Positions 61,801 to 64,000 of a DNA stretch of 64,000 nt are shown here, one piece after another. A program made the translations under genes and the position numbers. Under the pieces are notes generated by a model. It did no database searches and was not told the DNA's origin. It worked only from the letters and a program-made list of their open reading frames with translations. How positions within the stretch are numbered: position 1 is the stretch's first letter; every line of letters starts with the position of its first letter. The stretch lies in NCBI GenBank assembly GCA_051294375.1, contig CM119265.1, positions 22,650,591-22,714,590 of the forward strand, given 5' to 3'. The stretch is from Paraspadella gotoi. Lineage: Eukaryota > Chaetognatha.

Positions 61801-64000
61801 ACCTTTTTACAGCACTTTAACCAACTTCAAGTAGTGCTGGGGCGCATTCGCGCTTACGACGAGGGTCGCCGCCTGACTTCCGTGGGACAATGTGGAGCGA
61901 GGATCGACCTCGACATCGAAGCCGTGTCCCCTCTTCTTTTAGTCCCTCACGCAGCATCGTCTAAGGACATTTTAGTCGCTTATTTGGGCAACCTGACTTG
62001 GCGGAATCAGATTCTCTCCTCGGGAACTCCGGGAACGATCGCTTACCGACGCTCATCCACCGACATTCAATCCGAAGATCGATCGCGAGAAAGCCAGCCA
62101 TCGCCCCGGCCGCCGGAGACCGATGCCAAAGCTGGAATGCTGTCTTCCATGTCTTCTGTTTCGGAAACGTCGAGTCTCTCTTCGGTGGCGCCGGATTTGC
62201 CGTCCTTGTCGAATCCACTAAAGCTCTATCAAGAGGCGAGCCCTATGACCAGTAGCATCTACGGGAGCCTCGATCACGATCACCGGGAGGACCTGCTGCA
62301 AAAGGGCGCCCTGGGTGCGGAACAAAACTTCGGATTAAAGCCTCAAGCCTTAACGACTTCCGCGAGTCATTATTCGGTAGAACAATTCGAGATGGTCGCC
62401 AGCGGCGCCGACACCGGATTAGGATCTTTGGGTGGAACTTCTACTCAACCCACGTCGCCCGTCGGTGACGAATCCTTGTTCCGACCGATCAAGGAAGATT
62501 CCATCGATTTACCTTCGCCGAGTTTATCTCGCGCGACGACAATCGATTCCATCTCCGACACTTTCTCCCTTCTGGATGAAGTCGAGTTTCCGCCCCCTTC
62601 AACCATGCCTCCTTGTCCCAGCGGACTGTACGGTTCCCTTCTCACGCAATCCTTTGGCCCACAGGGTCGAACCAATACGGTTTCTTCGGCTTTTGGGACT
62701 TTAATAGGAAAAGGTGCCTTTGGCTTAGGGGCCAGCCCGATGGCGCACGAAGTTCCAAACTCTGGTACTCAACCAAAGTGTCCCGAAAGTGTATCTCTAG
62801 CCTCTCACGGTAGCCGCCGATCATCCAGCGAAGCCAGACAATGTTTGTTGGAAGTAAATCACCTTGCGCTTTCAGAGATGGATCTTTTCAGCGGAGTTTG
62901 GGTTCTCGTCGATGAAGCCGAGGACGAAGAATTGGACGATATTCCCGACGAGCTCTGTTTTGCCCGAGGATCTGGCAAAGGGATCGATTTTGTCATCCGA
63001 AAAGACTATGGCAAGTTTTTAAAGGATCAATGCCAACTGACTCTCCGCGTGGAACGAAATCTCGAAGGCGCTATTTCCCACTCGGTTCCTGATTTCAACG
63101 TCGCCGGCGAATTGTCTTCTGTTCACTGCTCCTTAGACGTGGCGCAATATCAGCTTATCCGCGGCATCCTCGATCACAATCTAGGCGAGCAGTTCACGCC
63201 TCTCGCCGTCCCCGCCGACTGTCGCTTGCACGATCCGGTCGCGGTCCTCGGTCCCGGTTCATCCGTCTACAAATCCATTTCGATCGCGATCGATTTGACC
63301 AACGTCGACATCGAATTGTTGATTTGTCACGAGACTGAAGACGACCCTCAACCTATTTCATTGGCTCTCATGCATTTGGTTCGATCGCGACTATCGTATG
63401 AATCTTATTCGGATTCTTCGAAGGATGTCGATCTCGTCTCACAGCAGATCCAGATGTTCGACACCCGGTACCGGGACGAAGCGGTCAACAACCGACCCAA
63501 CGTTTTCACTTCCGTTTTACGTCCGAGAGAGGGAACCAAAGCGAATAACGGCCAAGGCTCGGAAGGTACATTGCAAATGGAAATTCATTACCGATCAACC
63601 AAAGACGTTTCTCGATTCACGATATTGTTAAACAACATGAGGCTGATGGGAATATTTGATTGGCTCTTCGCCGTTTACGATTTCATCTTGACGAAATCCG
63701 AGAATCCATTTTATGACACCGATGGACAAATGAAAGTCGAGAAGCCAGCTCCCGCGCCTTCGAAACTTCCTCAAGGTGTGGTCTCGAAGACGACGCTGGA
63801 TTCTTCCAAATCTAAATCTCTTCCCCAAACCGAAACACCTTTTGAACTAAAATTAAACATCACAGAAACTGACTTCGTTGTGCTGGAAAGGCAAGATAAA
63901 CACGACACTTACGCCGTGATCCTGAAAACGACGGCGGTTCTTAATCATCGCCCTCATCACACTGAACGTCCTCTGTCGTGCAGCTTGCAAAGCATCGAGG
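52858..64000 (+). CDS. VPS13D: VPS13D-type bridge lipid-transfer protein, N-terminal part (runs off the window)
   Basis: VPS13 proteins form long hydrophobic grooves that move lipids between membranes. VPS13D acts at ER, mitochondrial and peroxisomal contacts. The start MFEGFVAWVLNTYIGAYVDD is the chorein N-terminus and matches VPS13D (MLEGLVAWVLNTYLG) better than A, B or C. Then LKKDALRKLDLPVEIKAGVV, HKIWRLDDFSVYLDSD, SPRINCDINLEHFTI, and ISAPVIFLPDKFSGDVAAMV at about 55980. A proline/threonine patch PMSTPPRTPPN at about 56255 precedes VVDAMQTFGRDYELLVASHKN (about 57950). Further on are TPPPSPTVL (about 60890), ADLTPHGSRLYPQRF-like repeats of the groove, IDLDIEAVSPLLLVP (about 61905), VERNLEGAISHSVPDFNVAGELSSVHCSLDV (about 63050) and FRSTKD-like YRSTKDVSRFTILLNNMR (about 63590). 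The UBA, VAB, ATG2_C and PH-like parts lie beyond the window. Confidence 0.93.
57223..57455 (+). repeat. dispersed repeat family B, copy in VPS13D intron
   Basis: A near copy of 22268-22512: the CTCAATCATTAATGACATAA start, AATCAATTGGACTTAAAATG in the middle, ATGCAAATGAGATTGATGAA and AGTATTATTCTAAGAAT at the end. Small indels separate the two. It sits in an AT-rich VPS13D intron (about 56895-57525) with the same orientation relative to the host gene as in EXT1. Confidence 0.8.

Overview
This window is nuclear DNA from a non-vertebrate animal. Genes are split by many short GT-AG introns, with GC-richer exons in AT-rich introns and spacers. The gene set is typical of animals: a JIP3/4 scaffold, EXT1, GGCX, VPS13D and EDC4. 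I cannot name the phylum from sequence alone. There is no bacterial, viral or organellar signature. Gene identities come from recalled family sequences, not from a search.

Layout: the minus strand at 1-106 may hold the 5' end of a gene leaving the window. Then come eleven plus-strand genes in a row: JIP3/4-like scaffold (1053-9748), MTHFD2 (10486-11941), NAA35 (12677-16324), EXT1 (16869-23138), SYAP1 (24226-26611), NAXD (27366-28840), a 4-coumarate-CoA-ligase-like acyl-CoA synthetase (29284-32198), cytosolic GPD1 (32533-36605), GGCX (37150-42260), METTL16 (42404-44313), EDC4 (44474-52110) and the first part of VPS13D (52858 to the window edge). Two further genes lie antisense inside introns: a 361-residue ARL13-like GTPase inside the last intron of GPD1, and an unrecognised Cys-rich single-pass membrane protein inside a GGCX intron. 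Most genes are housekeeping (folate, NAD(P)HX repair, N-terminal acetylation, heparan sulfate, mRNA decapping, lipid transfer), and I see no common pathway.

The accessory content sits in introns. Most striking are three copies of a motif with the layout of a type I hammerhead ribozyme (CTGATGA, 5-bp stem II, GAAAC, 2-nt loop, GTC). Two of them lie inside short foldback elements (about 175-185 bp) with perfect 32-36 bp inverted arms and 13-15 bp target-site duplications. The third lies at the 3' side of a larger dispersed repeat in EXT1 intron 1. One foldback inserted exactly on an EDC4 exon/intron border and duplicated the 5' splice site. There is also a tRNA-derived SINE-like element, a roughly 740-bp foldback element in SYAP1, a 240-bp repeat shared by EXT1 and VPS13D introns, and a repeat shared by JIP and EXT1 introns.

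Exon borders were placed by eye from splice signals, reading frame and family resemblance. Where exon lengths are given and sum to whole codons (MTHFD2, SYAP1, GPD1, METTL16, the ARL13-like gene) the models are firm. In the larger genes individual exons are approximate.
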